A stretch of DNA of 64,000 nucleotides from an uncultured Dysgonomonas sp. (GCF_934668725.1 NZ_CAKUOF010000005.1:174608-238607), one strand, 5' to 3'; shown: positions 25,994 through 36,254, counted from the first letter of the stretch. Translations and numbers: made by a program. The notes: a model not told the origin generated them from the sequence alone.

Positions 25994-26339
25994 TTTGTTT
26001 CACTTAATTATCTAAAAGATTTAAAGATAATTTATTTTGGTTATAGTTAAGGTCTCACGCTTATTTATTGTTTATTCAGGTATAATAACCGATTGTTCTT
26101 TTGCATGCCAAAGCGATAAATTGTTTTGTGAACTTAAAATGTTTATAGACAAAAGGGTGTTAGACGAATATAAATCTATTTTTTTATGTATAAATATTTT
26201 ATGTTTAGTTATTTACAGATGTTATTAACAAAAATGGTAAGTTATCAACAATTCGCTTAGTGTTTAATGGCTCAGCCTTACTACTGCTATAAATTATTTG
26301 TTTCTTTGTAGCCGAAATAAAAGAAATAACTAACGAATC
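25994..26339. other. Intergenic region upstream of parA
   Basis: No reliable gene is present; a 63-codon open frame here lacks any domain. Two DnaA-box-like nonamers, TTATTAACA (26222-26230) and TTATCAACA (26242-26250), stand close together before parA. No parS palindrome is visible. This is too little to call an origin. Confidence 0.4.
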
Positions 26340-27104
26340 ATGGGTAAAATAATTGCTCTGGCAAATCAAAAGGGAGGGGTTGGAAAAACTACTACCACAA
26401 TAAACCTTGCAGCTTCATTGGCTGCCTTGGAAAAGAAAGTATTGGTTGTGGATGCCGATCCGCAGGCAAATGCATCTTCCGGCTTAGGACTCGATATTAA
26501 ACAAATAAAAACTACAATTTACGAATGTCTTATAGGTGAGGCGACAGCAGATCAGGCAATTGTGTCAACAGAATATGAACGTTTGGATATAATCCCGTCG
26601 CATATTAATCTGGTTGGAGCAGAGCTTGAAATGTTGAATATTGAAAACCGCGAAAAACGTTTGGCGGCAGTGCTTCAAGCCAAGAAAGCCGATTACGACT
26701 ATATTCTGATTGACTGTTCTCCGTCTTTAGGATTGATTACCGTAAACTCACTTACTGCTGCAGATTCTGTAATTATACCTGTTCAGTGTGAGTACTTTGC
26801 ATTGGAGGGTATCAGTAAATTGTTGAATACAATTAAGATTATAAAATCAAAACTTAATCCGTCCTTAGAGATCGAAGGTTTTCTGCTTACTATGTATGAT
26901 GCACGCCTTCGCTTGGCAAATCAAATATACGAAGAGGTGAAGAAACACTTCCAGGAACTTGTGTTTACGACCGTAATTCAGCGAAATGTAAAGCTGAGCG
27001 AATCTCAAAGTTTTGCTCAACCCGTATTGGCTTATGATGCAGCTTCACGTGGTACTGTGAACCATATGCAGTTGGCGAAAGAGCTTATCGAAAAAAATTC
27101 TTAA
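26340..27104 (+). CDS. parA: Chromosome-partitioning ATPase ParA/Soj
   Basis: The 254-residue protein is a complete ParA: the deviant Walker A KGGVGKTTTTINLAASLA at residues 11-28, VVDADPQANASSGLG, and YDYILIDCSPSLGLITVNSL. It lacks the N-terminal HTH of plasmid type Ia proteins, so it is the chromosomal Soj type. It works with ParB, encoded 121 bases downstream, to segregate the origin region. Adjacent genes are core, which also supports a chromosomal locus. Confidence 0.94.
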   Translation: MGKIIALANQKGGVGKTTTTINLAASLAALEKKVLVVDADPQANASSGLGLDIKQIKTTIYECLIGEATADQAIVSTEYERLDIIPSHINLVGAELEMLNIENREKRLAAVLQAKKADYDYILIDCSPSLGLITVNSLTAADSVIIPVQCEYFALEGISKLLNTIKIIKSKLNPSLEIEGFLLTMYDARLRLANQIYEEVKKHFQELVFTTVIQRNVKLSESQSFAQPVLAYDAASRGTVNHMQLAKELIEKNS

Positions 27105-27188
27105 CTTTGCTAATTAAGTAACAGAACGGTATTGTGCACAACAATTGATTTATTGTCAATTGTATGAATACTTGTTGAAATAATAAAT

Positions 27189-27201
27189 AGGTCTGCGACC
27201 T
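27189..27201 (+). repeat. Mini-hairpin AGGTC-TGC-GACCT before parB
   Basis: A perfect five-base stem, preceded by AATAATAAAT and followed by TTAA, ends 24 bases before the parB start codon. It is the cleanest example of the dispersed family. Confidence 0.65.
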
Positions 27202-27225
27202 TAACCGTAAAAAGAATAATTATTT

Positions 27226-28134
27226 ATGGCAAAAAGACCTGCTTTAGGAAGAGGGTTAGATGCTCTCATTACTATGGATGATGTGAGGACTGAAGGATCT
27301 TCATCTATAAATGAAGTTCCGTTGTCACAGATACAACCCAATCCCGATCAACCCCGCCATGTTTTTGATGAAGAAGCTTTGCGTGAGCTAGCTGTTTCGA
27401 TCAAACAGTTGGGAGTAATTCAGCCCATTACCCTGCGCAAAATCGATGATGAAAATTATCAGATTATTGCAGGAGAACGCCGATACAGGGCATCTATGAT
27501 CGCACAGCTAAAGTCGATTCCGGCTTATGTGAAAACTGCAGATGATGAGAACGTCATGGAAATGGCGTTAATTGAAAATATACAAAGAGAAGACCTTAAT
27601 TCGATAGAGGTTGCTTTAGCCTATCAGAATTTGATAGAAACATATAGCCTTACTCAAGAACAGTTGAGCGAGAGAATCGGAAAAAAACGGACTACTATTG
27701 CAAATTATCTGCGATTATTGAAGCTTCCTGCCGAAATTCAGGTAGCTATCAGAGATAAAAGGATAGATATGGCTCATGCCCGTACTTTGGTAACTATCGA
27801 AAATCCTGAAGTACAGCTCGAAGTATATAAGCTGATTCTGAATGAAGACCTTTCGGTTCGTAAAGTCGAAGAGTACGTTCGTGCAATCAACAAAGGGGAT
27901 ACTCTTGAGGAGATCATTCAAGAGAAAGAGGTTGTAAATCTGGCTAAAAAGGGTAAGATTAATAAAGCGACTCCCGAGGAATTTGATATTTTGAAAAAAC
28001 ACTTGTCGAAGTTTTTTGAAGCTAAAGTACAATTATCCTGCAACGACAAGGGTAAAGGAAAAATAACAATTGCTTTTAGTTCGGACGAAGAATTGGAAAG
28101 AATTATTACTAAATTTGACCAGATAAAAAAATAA
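27226..28134 (+). CDS. parB: Chromosome-partitioning protein ParB/Spo0J
   Basis: The 302-residue protein starts RPALGRGLDALI, typical of chromosomal ParB, followed by the CTPase/sulfiredoxin-like domain with GERRYRASMIA near residue 87 and ENIQREDLNSIEVALAY. The HTH lies at LTQEQLSERIGKKRTTIANY near residues 145-165. The C-terminal 60 residues form the dimerisation part. It binds parS sites, none of which I can see in this window. Confidence 0.94.
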   Translation: MAKRPALGRGLDALITMDDVRTEGSSSINEVPLSQIQPNPDQPRHVFDEEALRELAVSIKQLGVIQPITLRKIDDENYQIIAGERRYRASMIAQLKSIPAYVKTADDENVMEMALIENIQREDLNSIEVALAYQNLIETYSLTQEQLSERIGKKRTTIANYLRLLKLPAEIQVAIRDKRIDMAHARTLVTIENPEVQLEVYKLILNEDLSVRKVEEYVRAINKGDTLEEIIQEKEVVNLAKKGKINKATPEEFDILKKHLSKFFEAKVQLSCNDKGKGKITIAFSSDEELERIITKFDQIKK

Positions 28135-28234
28135 ATAATATATTTCCTCGTATAAATAAAAGAAATATTTAATATTGCGTTGAGAAATCACATAACTATA
28201 TCAAATAGTTAGTGTATTACCCGAAGCAGTAAAA

Positions 28235-28248
28235 AGGTTTAAGACCCT
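28235..28248 (+). repeat. Mini-hairpin AGGTT-TAA-GACCCT before the DUF5683 gene
   Basis: An imperfect member of the dispersed hairpin family, ending ten bases before the start codon. Confidence 0.45.
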
Positions 28249-28258
28249 AAACATTTAT

Positions 28259-28969
28259 ATGGTAAAAAAACTTTTTGTTGGTATTGTGGCTATTTCGTCT
28301 TTGGCACTTCCTGTGCTTGGACAAACCAATGATAGCATACAAGCCCTTAAAGTGTCGTCGGGCTCTCAGAATATAACTAAAAGTGATACTGTAGCTTGGG
28401 TGGATGATAAACTGTTGGTAGATAAGTCTGCCGACAAAGTTATCAAGAACTCGATACCATTTAAGCCCGATCCGAATAAAGCCGTTTTGTATTCGGCTAT
28501 TTTTCCGGGACTAGGTCAGCTTTATAATCGGAAATATTGGAAGCTGCCCATTGTATATGGCGGTTTTTTAGGGCTTACTTATGCGATATCTTGGAATGGG
28601 CGTATGTATAACGACTATACAGCAGCTTATAAAGCCATAAAAAGCGATGACCCAAGAAGTGAAGCAAATTTTCGTATTTGGGGTCCTTTTGTTAGACGGA
28701 TAACAGATCCTTCTAAAATAACAGACTCTGAAATTAATACATATCAAAACTCATTTAAGAGGAATAGAGACTCTTATCGTCGATACCGTGATTTGAGTAT
28801 TATTGGAGCTGTTGCCTTGTATGGATTATGTATGATTGATGCATATGTTGATGCTCAATTATTCAATTTTGATATTTCACCGGATTTGTCTTTGAGGGTA
28901 GAGCCTCAGATGCAAACCGATCCTTTTGCCCAAAGATCTTTTGGGGTTCAATGTAGTTTTAAATTCTAG
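28259..28969 (+). CDS. DUF5683 family protein, exported or membrane-associated
   Basis: The 236-residue protein has a signal peptide (cleavage near LPVLGQ) and the DUF5683 core: KAVLYSAIFPGLGQLYNRKY near residues 80-99, IVYGGFLGLTYAISW and a late hydrophobic helix IIGAVALYGLCMIDAYVDA. Function is unknown. Its place between parB and the LysM transglycosylase is conserved in Bacteroidales, which suggests a link to cell-envelope growth or segregation, but only by association. Confidence 0.85.
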   Translation: MVKKLFVGIVAISSLALPVLGQTNDSIQALKVSSGSQNITKSDTVAWVDDKLLVDKSADKVIKNSIPFKPDPNKAVLYSAIFPGLGQLYNRKYWKLPIVYGGFLGLTYAISWNGRMYNDYTAAYKAIKSDDPRSEANFRIWGPFVRRITDPSKITDSEINTYQNSFKRNRDSYRRYRDLSIIGAVALYGLCMIDAYVDAQLFNFDISPDLSLRVEPQMQTDPFAQRSFGVQCSFKF

Positions 28970-29074
28970 GTCATTATCCTTAACTGAGTAACCGTAAATG
29001 CTTAATGCAATATATTTATATTGCTAGTATAACAAAAAAGTTTGGAATTTTAATGTCCCGAAAAATAATGATTT

Positions 29075-31132
29075 ATGCTGAAAAAACTCTTTATTACCGG
29101 TTTTATTTTAGGAGGTAGTATTACTCTGTATGGACAGGTTCACAAAAGTGGACTATCTATAAAAGATACTATAACAGATAGAGAACTGACTATCCCGGAA
29201 GATATTGAGAGAAATTTTGACCAACTTTTAGTCGATTGGAAAAAAGATCTGACTCCTTCTCTCTCCTGTAAGTCGAATTTTGATACAGACGTTGCTTATC
29301 CCGATTCTGTATACATCAACAGACTTTACAGTTTACCTACCGAAATGGAGTTGGTATATAATCCTGTAGTAAGATCGTATATAGATATGTATACAGGAAG
29401 AATGAGAGGTAGTGTTGAATATTTTTTGGGAAAGTCGGATTATTATTTTCCGATTTTTGAACAGGCTTTAGATAAATACGGTTTACCACTTGAATTAAAA
29501 TATCTGCCTATTATTGAATCCGCTCTCAACCCTACAATTGCATCAAGAATGGGGGCAACCGGACTTTGGCAGTTTATGATAGGTACCGGAAAAATGTACG
29601 ATCTCGAAGTGAACACCTTGGTAGACGAACGTCGTGACCCATTAAAATCGACGGATGCAGCTGCTCGATACTTAAGAGACCTACATAACATTTATGGAGA
29701 TTGGAATCTAGTTATTGCAGCATATAACTGTGGCCCCGGAAATGTAAATAAAGCCATTAAGCGTAGTGGCGGTCAAACCGATTATTGGGCAATATATCCC
29801 TATCTGCCGAAAGAAACCCGAGGATATGTACCTGCATTTATTGCGGCGGCATACGTAATGAATTATTACTCGGAACATAATATTTGTCCATTCGAATATA
29901 AATACACACATTCTACAGATACTATTGTTGTTGATAAACAACTCCATCTACAACAGGTAGCAGAAGTATTAAACGTTCCTCTTGATGAATTAAGAACACT
30001 CAACCCACAGTATAAAAAAGATATTGTTCCGGGTGAATTTAAATCATATGTCCTGAATCTTCCTTCGATGAATGCGGTTGAATTTGAACTTCAACGTGAC
30101 TCTATATTCTCGTATAAAGCAACTGAATTTTTAGCTCATCGCAAAGTGGTTACACCTAGTGGATATACTGCATCTGTTGGAACTGATGCAAAAAGATACA
30201 AAGTGCGCAGAGGTGATAACCTTGCCTCTATTGCCAATAAACATGGAGTTTCAGCGACTCAGATAAAGAGGTGGAACGGGCTTAAATCAAACCGATTAAG
30301 AGCAGGTCAAATATTGGCTGTTTCGGCAGGTAAGCCTGTTGAAAATGAGACACCTCAAGTAACGAGCGAGCCGGTAACTCAAAATTTGGCTCAAAATACA
30401 AGTTCTGTGTCATCAACCGGAAGCTCATCTTCTTCAAACTCACTGTCGGACTATTTTACCAAATTACAACAATATGCAGCAGGAGCTGAACCTGATCCTG
30501 AACCGGTTGTTGAAAAGGAAATTCCGAAAGTTGATACATCGGAAACTCATGAACCCCAATTGGTCGAAAACAGGAGCCGTGATATACAAAGGGTACAGAC
30601 TATTTATCACAAGGTGCGTATTGGTGAAACTTTAACTCAGATCGCGACTAAGTACAATGTAGACAGGAAAGATATTTCTTCGTGGAATAAATTAAAATCA
30701 TCGGTACCCAAAGTAGGGCAACGATTGGTTATACATCTTCCTGCTGAAAAAGAAAAACTAGTTGCAGAAGAAGTACCTTCCATTTCCGAAGAGTCTATCG
30801 AAGAAATTGTTGCAGATGTAAAAACATCAGTACAAAATGATGCTGCTACCAAGGCATTGGCATCAACATCACCCATGAGTACATCTTCAACTAAATCGGT
30901 AACTGTAAAAAAAGAAGAAGTTGCTAAAGTTGAAAAGAAAGTAGAGCCAAAGCCTAAACCCAAGAAAGAACAGGCTAAACAACCTGCGACTCATGTGGTT
31001 AAAAAAGGCGATACTTTAGGGCATATTGCCATATTATATGGAGGAAAATTAACTCCGGCAGACATAAAAAAGGCCAACAATCTTCGTTCAGATAAGTTGA
31101 GTATTGGTCAGAAACTAAAGATTCCCAGATAA
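29075..31132 (+). CDS. Membrane-bound lytic transglycosylase with three LysM domains (MltD-like)
   Basis: The 685-residue protein has a signal peptide, a family-1 SLT domain with the catalytic glutamate E148 in IIESALNPTIASRMGATGLW, followed by GLWQFMIGTGKMYDL and WNLVIAAYNCGPGNV. Three LysM modules lie near residues 373-416, 510-553 and 639-685, separated by low-complexity Ser/Thr and Lys/Pro linkers. It cleaves peptidoglycan to 1,6-anhydro ends in the periplasm and binds it through LysM. E. coli MltD has the same order with two LysM modules. Confidence 0.92.
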   Translation: MLKKLFITGFILGGSITLYGQVHKSGLSIKDTITDRELTIPEDIERNFDQLLVDWKKDLTPSLSCKSNFDTDVAYPDSVYINRLYSLPTEMELVYNPVVRSYIDMYTGRMRGSVEYFLGKSDYYFPIFEQALDKYGLPLELKYLPIIESALNPTIASRMGATGLWQFMIGTGKMYDLEVNTLVDERRDPLKSTDAAARYLRDLHNIYGDWNLVIAAYNCGPGNVNKAIKRSGGQTDYWAIYPYLPKETRGYVPAFIAAAYVMNYYSEHNICPFEYKYTHSTDTIVVDKQLHLQQVAEVLNVPLDELRTLNPQYKKDIVPGEFKSYVLNLPSMNAVEFELQRDSIFSYKATEFLAHRKVVTPSGYTASVGTDAKRYKVRRGDNLASIANKHGVSATQIKRWNGLKSNRLRAGQILAVSAGKPVENETPQVTSEPVTQNLAQNTSSVSSTGSSSSSNSLSDYFTKLQQYAAGAEPDPEPVVEKEIPKVDTSETHEPQLVENRSRDIQRVQTIYHKVRIGETLTQIATKYNVDRKDISSWNKLKSSVPKVGQRLVIHLPAEKEKLVAEEVPSISEESIEEIVADVKTSVQNDAATKALASTSPMSTSSTKSVTVKKEEVAKVEKKVEPKPKPKKEQAKQPATHVVKKGDTLGHIAILYGGKLTPADIKKANNLRSDKLSIGQKLKIPR

Positions 31133-31148
31133 CTAAAAGTATATTCGG

Positions 31149-31193
31149 AGCAGTACAGATTCGATTGATAATAATGATCGGTAGTACTGCTTT
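31149..31193 (+). terminator. Terminator after the LysM transglycosylase gene
   Basis: AGCAGTAC (31149-31156) pairs with GTACTGCT (31184-31191) around a 27-base loop that has its own CGAT/ATCG pairing, followed by TTATT. It is placed 17 bases after the stop. Confidence 0.6.
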
Positions 31194-31200
31194 ATTAAAT

Positions 31201-31225
31201 AATTAAAAGTCTTTGAGACTTTAAT
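31201..31225 (+). repeat. Mini-hairpin AAAGTC-TTTGA-GACTTT before the RSH gene
   Basis: AATTAAAAGTC pairs with GACTTTAATT, a longer version of the dispersed hairpin with compensated arms (AAGTC/GACTT in place of AGGTC/GACCT). It lies about 50 bases before the start codon. Confidence 0.6.
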
Positions 31226-31272
31226 TGAAAATTATGGCATTCAGTTTTAATTTTATTCTTTCTCTATAGTTT

Positions 31273-33516
31273 ATGGATAAAGATACTAAAGCACAGGACG
31301 ATGAGTTGATGGTTGAAAGAGAGTTTGACGCTCTTATAGAGGACTATCTTAAAAGTAATCACAGGCGAAAAGTCGAGATAATAACGAAAGCTTTTCATCT
31401 GGCAAAAGAAGCTCATAAAGGAGCAAGACGCCGATCGGGTGAACCATATATAATGCATCCTATTGCCGTTGCACGCATAGTGTGCAGCGAAATCGGACTG
31501 GGATCTACATCTATTTGTGCCGCATTGCTTCATGATGTTGTAGAAGACACAGACTATACGGTAGAAGATATTAAAAAGATTTTTGGTGATAAAGTAGCCG
31601 AAATTGTCGATGGTTTGACCAAAATATCGAGTGGAATGTTTGGTGACCAGGTATCATCTCAAGCCGAGAATTTCAGAAAGCTGCTGCTTACAATGGCGGA
31701 CGATATCAGGGTGATACTAGTAAAGATTGCCGATCGTCTCCATAATATGCGAACATTGGGTTCTATGGCTCCTGCTAAACGCCATAAAATAGCAGGCGAA
31801 ACAATGTACATATATGCTCCACTCGCTCACCGATTGGGGCTTTTTGCTATAAAAACCGAGTTGGAAGAGCTCAGTTTTAAATACGAAAATACCGATGAAT
31901 ACGATGAGATTGTATCTAAATTAAAATCATCATTCAGTAAAAGGAAAGATATATTTGAGCATTTTGCAGATCCGGTTATCCAGAAATTAGATCAACTGGG
32001 TTTCAAGTATGAAATAAAAGCAAGAGACAAGTCTGTATATTCTATTTGGAATAAGATGAAATCAAAAGGTGTTCCTTTTGAAGAAATCTACGATATTTTT
32101 GCTGTTCGTATTATTTTCGATTCCGAACCGGGGATAGATGAAAAGAAAAGATGTTGGGATATATATTCGGTGATTACGGATATTTACAAGCTTCGTCCCG
32201 ACCGTATCAGAGACTGGGTGAGCCGCCCCAAATCAAATGGTTACCAAGCCTTGCACCTTACAGTAATGGGGCCTGATGGCGAATGGGTCGAAATCCAGAT
32301 AAGAAGCCGTAGAATGGACGATATTGCAGAAAAAGGCTTTGCTGCTCACTGGAAATATAAGGAAGGTAAAATAGAAGAAGATAATGAACTTGATAAGTGG
32401 CTGAAAACTATTACTGAGATATTGGAACATCCAAACCCCAATGCAATAGATTTTCTGGATACTATCAAGTTAAACCTGTTTTCTCAGGAAATATTTGTCT
32501 TTACACCCAAAGGAGACTTGAGAACAATGGCTCAGGGATCTACAGCATTGGATTTTGCTTATGAGTTACATACAAATATAGGAGATCATTGTATTGGTGC
32601 AAAAGTAAACCATAAACTGGTTCCACTAAGTCATAAGTTGAACAGTGGAGATCAGGTTGAAATATTGACATCTAAATCTCAGACCCCACAACCCGAATGG
32701 CTTGGATTTATTACAAGTGCTAAAGCACGGACTAAGTTGGAATCTACTCTCAAAAAACAGAAAAAAGAGATTGCCAAAAAAGGAGAAGCTATATTGAAAG
32801 AAATTGTTGGAGAGACAGAAGTTTCGACATCTACTATAGATAAACTGCTCGATTTCTATAAAATTAGCAAGAAGGAAGATTTCTTCTACGCACTGGGAAA
32901 TAAAACAATTGTTCTGCCGGCTAATCTTGATAAGCTTTTTAATCAAAAGGATAAAGGCAACTCCAGCAATATATTTATGCGATATATGAAGCAGGCTTTC
33001 CGGGTAGGGAAAAAAGGAGGAACTGATTTAGAGCAATTAGATACAGATAATCTGGATACAATCGATAAAAAGAAAACATATATTCTGGAAGAAGACTCTT
33101 TCAAGAAAAACTTCAGGATAGCATCGTGCTGTAACCCTATTCCCGGAGATAAAGTTTTTGGTTTTATTACAGATAATAATGAAGTTCAGGTGCACGGAGT
33201 TAATTGTCCGGTAGGCTTAAAATTAAAAGCTAGTTTTGGCGATAAAATACTGACTCTCGAATGGGGCGGATATGCACAATATTCGTTTTTATCGACAATA
33301 ATTATTCGGGGGATCGACCGTGTAGGAATGCTGAATGATATAACTAAAGTTATAATTACAGATTCGGTAAATATCAAAAGTTTGAATATTGAATCGAATG
33401 ATGGTATCTTTGAGGGAAAAGTCAGTCTTTTTGTGCATAGTGTAACAGATGTACAGAAACTCTGTTCTCAAATTTTAAAGATAGAAGGAGTTCAGTCGGT
33501 AAATCGGCTGAGTTAA
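31273..33516 (+). CDS. Bifunctional (p)ppGpp synthetase/hydrolase, RSH family
   Basis: The 747-residue protein has all RSH domains: an HD hydrolase (RRSGEPYIMHPIAVARIV near residue 55, then AALLHDVVEDTDY), a synthetase domain (DWVSRPKSNGYQALHLTV near residue 320), a TGS domain (EIFVFTPKGDLRTMAQGSTA near residue 410) and a C-terminal ACT domain (RGIDRVGMLNDITKVII). The HD and Arg/His residues of the hydrolase are intact, so it should both make and degrade the alarmone and govern the stringent response. It is the only RSH-family gene in the window. Confidence 0.93.
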   Translation: MDKDTKAQDDELMVEREFDALIEDYLKSNHRRKVEIITKAFHLAKEAHKGARRRSGEPYIMHPIAVARIVCSEIGLGSTSICAALLHDVVEDTDYTVEDIKKIFGDKVAEIVDGLTKISSGMFGDQVSSQAENFRKLLLTMADDIRVILVKIADRLHNMRTLGSMAPAKRHKIAGETMYIYAPLAHRLGLFAIKTELEELSFKYENTDEYDEIVSKLKSSFSKRKDIFEHFADPVIQKLDQLGFKYEIKARDKSVYSIWNKMKSKGVPFEEIYDIFAVRIIFDSEPGIDEKKRCWDIYSVITDIYKLRPDRIRDWVSRPKSNGYQALHLTVMGPDGEWVEIQIRSRRMDDIAEKGFAAHWKYKEGKIEEDNELDKWLKTITEILEHPNPNAIDFLDTIKLNLFSQEIFVFTPKGDLRTMAQGSTALDFAYELHTNIGDHCIGAKVNHKLVPLSHKLNSGDQVEILTSKSQTPQPEWLGFITSAKARTKLESTLKKQKKEIAKKGEAILKEIVGETEVSTSTIDKLLDFYKISKKEDFFYALGNKTIVLPANLDKLFNQKDKGNSSNIFMRYMKQAFRVGKKGGTDLEQLDTDNLDTIDKKKTYILEEDSFKKNFRIASCCNPIPGDKVFGFITDNNEVQVHGVNCPVGLKLKASFGDKILTLEWGGYAQYSFLSTIIIRGIDRVGMLNDITKVIITDSVNIKSLNIESNDGIFEGKVSLFVHSVTDVQKLCSQILKIEGVQSVNRLS

Positions 33517-33532
33517 GGTTATAAAAGACCTT
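33515..33532 (+). repeat. Mini-hairpin AAGGTT-ATAAAA-GACCTT before ruvB
   Basis: The left arm overlaps the RSH stop codon, and the right arm ends 26 bases before ruvB. It is a larger-loop member of the dispersed family. Confidence 0.5.
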
Positions 33533-33558
33533 GTTAAGTTTTAAGGTGAATTAAATAA

Positions 33559-34578
33559 ATGGATGCATTCGATATACATGACGAGAAACTAAACGGAACA
33601 GAGCGTGAATTTGAAAATGCTTTGAGGCCTCTTAGTTTTAACAGCTTTAGCGGTCAGGACAAGGTAGTGGATAATTTGAAAGTATTCGTTGCCGCAGCTC
33701 GTATGCGTGGAGAATCATTAGACCATACTTTATTGCACGGTCCTCCGGGGTTGGGTAAGACTACTTTATCCAATATTATTGCAAATGAATTGGGCGTAGG
33801 TTTTAAAATAACCTCAGGCCCTGTGCTTGATAAACCCGGCGACCTGGCCGGACTACTTACTTCTTTAGAGCCCAATGATGTCCTTTTTATCGATGAAATA
33901 CATCGTCTTTCTCCTATTGTAGAAGAATACCTTTATAGTGCGATGGAAGATTATCGCATTGATATAATGATTGATAAGGGGCCGAGTGCACGTTCAGTCC
34001 AAATCGAATTGAATCCGTTTACCCTTATTGGAGCTACTACACGGAGTGGGTTATTGACAAGTCCTCTGCGTGCACGATTCGGAATAAATATGCACTTGGA
34101 ATACTACGATAACGACACTTTAACCGGTATTATAAAACGTTCGGCAGATATTTTGGATGTTCCTTGCCACGATAATGCTGCACGTGAGATAGCATTACGC
34201 AGTAGGGGAACCCCGCGTATTGCCAATGCTCTTTTGAGAAGGGTAAGAGATTTTGCACAAGTAAAAGGTTCGGGCAGTATTGATAAAGAAATAGCCAATT
34301 ATTCGTTGGAAGCCCTTAATATTGATAAGTACGGTCTGGATGAGGTTGATAATAAAATACTGTTGATTATCATAGATAAGTTTAAAGGAGGGCCTGTTGG
34401 TATTTCCACTATTGCCACAGCTTTGGGCGAAGACGGAGGTACAATAGAAGAAGTTTACGAACCTTTCCTTATCAAAGAAGGTTTCATGAAACGTACCCCC
34501 AGAGGTCGTGAGGTTACAGAGTTAGCCTATAAACATTTAGGAAGACATAAAGAAACCGAGCAAGGGTATCTGTTTTAA
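33559..34578 (+). CDS. ruvB: Holliday junction branch-migration helicase RuvB
   Basis: The 339-residue AAA+ protein has Walker A GPPGLGKTTLSNIIA near residue 61, Walker B VLFIDEIHRLSP, sensor GATTRSGLLTSPLRARFG and the C-terminal winged-helix segment EPFLIKEGFMKRTPRGREVT. Length and order equal those of RuvB in other bacteria. It drives branch migration with RuvA, which is not in this window. It follows the RSH gene by 42 bases and is likely co-transcribed. Confidence 0.96.
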   Translation: MDAFDIHDEKLNGTEREFENALRPLSFNSFSGQDKVVDNLKVFVAAARMRGESLDHTLLHGPPGLGKTTLSNIIANELGVGFKITSGPVLDKPGDLAGLLTSLEPNDVLFIDEIHRLSPIVEEYLYSAMEDYRIDIMIDKGPSARSVQIELNPFTLIGATTRSGLLTSPLRARFGINMHLEYYDNDTLTGIIKRSADILDVPCHDNAAREIALRSRGTPRIANALLRRVRDFAQVKGSGSIDKEIANYSLEALNIDKYGLDEVDNKILLIIIDKFKGGPVGISTIATALGEDGGTIEEVYEPFLIKEGFMKRTPRGREVTELAYKHLGRHKETEQGYLF

Positions 34579-34644
34579 GCCGTTATTCCCGAACTAAAGG
34601 GTTCAAAATCTTGTTAAATCTTTTATAAACTTATTTCGATTAAT

Positions 34645-36189
34645 ATGATAAATGACGAAAATAAGCGATATACAATTATCCTGTACGGTTTATTCCTTAT
34701 AGGATCTTTTTTCTTTTTATCCCTTGATTTTTATAAGGCTTTTTGGTATGACGAAGCCTATACAATAAACTTGGTACGCCAATCTTTCGGGTATTTATGG
34801 CATGTTACAGCCAATGACGTACATCCACCCCTTTATTATATCCTGCTCAAGTTGTATACATACATTTTTGGAGATTCGGTGGTGGCTCTGCGTATTTTTT
34901 CGGCTTTACCTATGATTGGCATTATGCTTCTTGCTTGTACTCATATACGGAAGAAGTTCGGAAATAAGACAGCCTTAAGTTTATTGGTGCTGGTAATTTT
35001 AATGCCTGTGAATCAATATTTGGCTTCCGAGATCAGGATGTATTCATTTGGAATGTTTTTTGTCCTTTTGAGCGCTTTATATGCTTATCAAAGTTATACT
35101 ACCTTTCGTCGTTCCGATTTACTTAAATTTACGTTATTCTCTCTCGCAGCAGCGTATACTCACTACTATGCCTTATTAGGTGTATTTTATATCTATTTAT
35201 TATTCTTTCTTGTTGTTCTGATAAAGAAAAGAGATAAAATACTCGCATTTATCAGCTATTCTGTTCTATTTATCATAGGATATTTGCCTTGGTTGATTAA
35301 TTTACCCGGTCAGGTCTCACAAGTTCAGGATGAGTATTGGATTAATCCTCCCCGGCTAAAAGATTTTGTAATCTACTTCTACTATCCGTTTGCTCAGGAA
35401 TTAGATTTGGTTGCAACTCAGATTCCTCTTTCGCATTTCTCTTCTGCATTTTGTATGCTTGCTGTTTTTGTTGCTTTATTTATTTATGTCGTTCTTTCCG
35501 GAAGAAAGGCAAACTTTTCCGATAAGCAATTGTCCGTTAGACGAGTTTACGCAAGCCTCTTGTTTTTAGCTTTCGTACTAACATTAGTTACTGCAATTAC
35601 ATATTCGCTTTTATCGAAGCCTGTATTTGTTACCCGATATATGACACCAATTCTAGGTTTACTTTATCTGGGCTTTGCCATTTTTCTGGCTTCATTCGAT
35701 TGGCAGAAAACACAAAATAAAATAGTGCTTTTTCTGATGTTCCTGATCCTTGCTTATTTTTCCTTCAATCACTATTCATTACAGTATAGAACTAATCAAT
35801 ATAAGGAGCGGGTACAAGCTAAAATAATAAATTTTGCAGAGGAGCGGATCGATGACAAAACCGCATTTGTGTACTCCGATACGAGAAGTTTCTCGATAGC
35901 TTCAATACCCTTGTTTTTCCCCGATTCGAAACATTATATCCGAATACGGTTAACGGGTAAGTACTATAAAAAATATTTAGAAAATTTTAAATCTATTCCT
36001 ATCTTTGATTTTGGCGATATTGATACTACTTATACAAAGATTCTGGTGGTAAAGAATGTCGATAACGATGATTCATTTATGAAGGTCGCTGAAGATTCGA
36101 TAGAAATCGTTAAGTACTTCGATATAATCGACAGACAAGATATTGAAGGGCATGTTGTTTACCAGTTGCAGAGAAAGGATAGAAATTAA
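34645..36189 (+). CDS. Membrane glycosyltransferase, GT39/ArnT-like (GT-C fold)
   Basis: The 514-residue protein has about eleven membrane helices and the GT-C acidic motif in FWYDEAYTINLVRQSFGYLW near residues 32-51, followed by VHPPLYYILLKLY. The C-terminal 120 residues are soluble and periplasmic. Such enzymes move a sugar from a polyprenyl-phosphate carrier to lipid A, a protein or another acceptor on the periplasmic side. The acceptor cannot be named here. It stands between ruvB and recG. Confidence 0.82.
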   Translation: MINDENKRYTIILYGLFLIGSFFFLSLDFYKAFWYDEAYTINLVRQSFGYLWHVTANDVHPPLYYILLKLYTYIFGDSVVALRIFSALPMIGIMLLACTHIRKKFGNKTALSLLVLVILMPVNQYLASEIRMYSFGMFFVLLSALYAYQSYTTFRRSDLLKFTLFSLAAAYTHYYALLGVFYIYLLFFLVVLIKKRDKILAFISYSVLFIIGYLPWLINLPGQVSQVQDEYWINPPRLKDFVIYFYYPFAQELDLVATQIPLSHFSSAFCMLAVFVALFIYVVLSGRKANFSDKQLSVRRVYASLLFLAFVLTLVTAITYSLLSKPVFVTRYMTPILGLLYLGFAIFLASFDWQKTQNKIVLFLMFLILAYFSFNHYSLQYRTNQYKERVQAKIINFAEERIDDKTAFVYSDTRSFSIASIPLFFPDSKHYIRIRLTGKYYKKYLENFKSIPIFDFGDIDTTYTKILVVKNVDNDDSFMKVAEDSIEIVKYFDIIDRQDIEGHVVYQLQRKDRN

Positions 36190-36254
36190 CAATATAGCTG
36201 ATTGACGTAAAACTCAGTGAGCAAAATTAAAAAAGTGCTAGACCCCGTTTTATC

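Noticed and set aside
26037..26228. A 63-codon open frame upstream of parA
   Set aside because: It has no recognisable domain, an unlikely composition (many Cys, Phe and Ile), and covers probable regulatory DNA.
26222..26250. Two DnaA-box-like nonamers before parA as part of an origin
   Set aside because: Only two imperfect boxes, no cluster, no dnaA or dnaN gene and no parS site in view; the sequence is AT-rich enough for chance matches.
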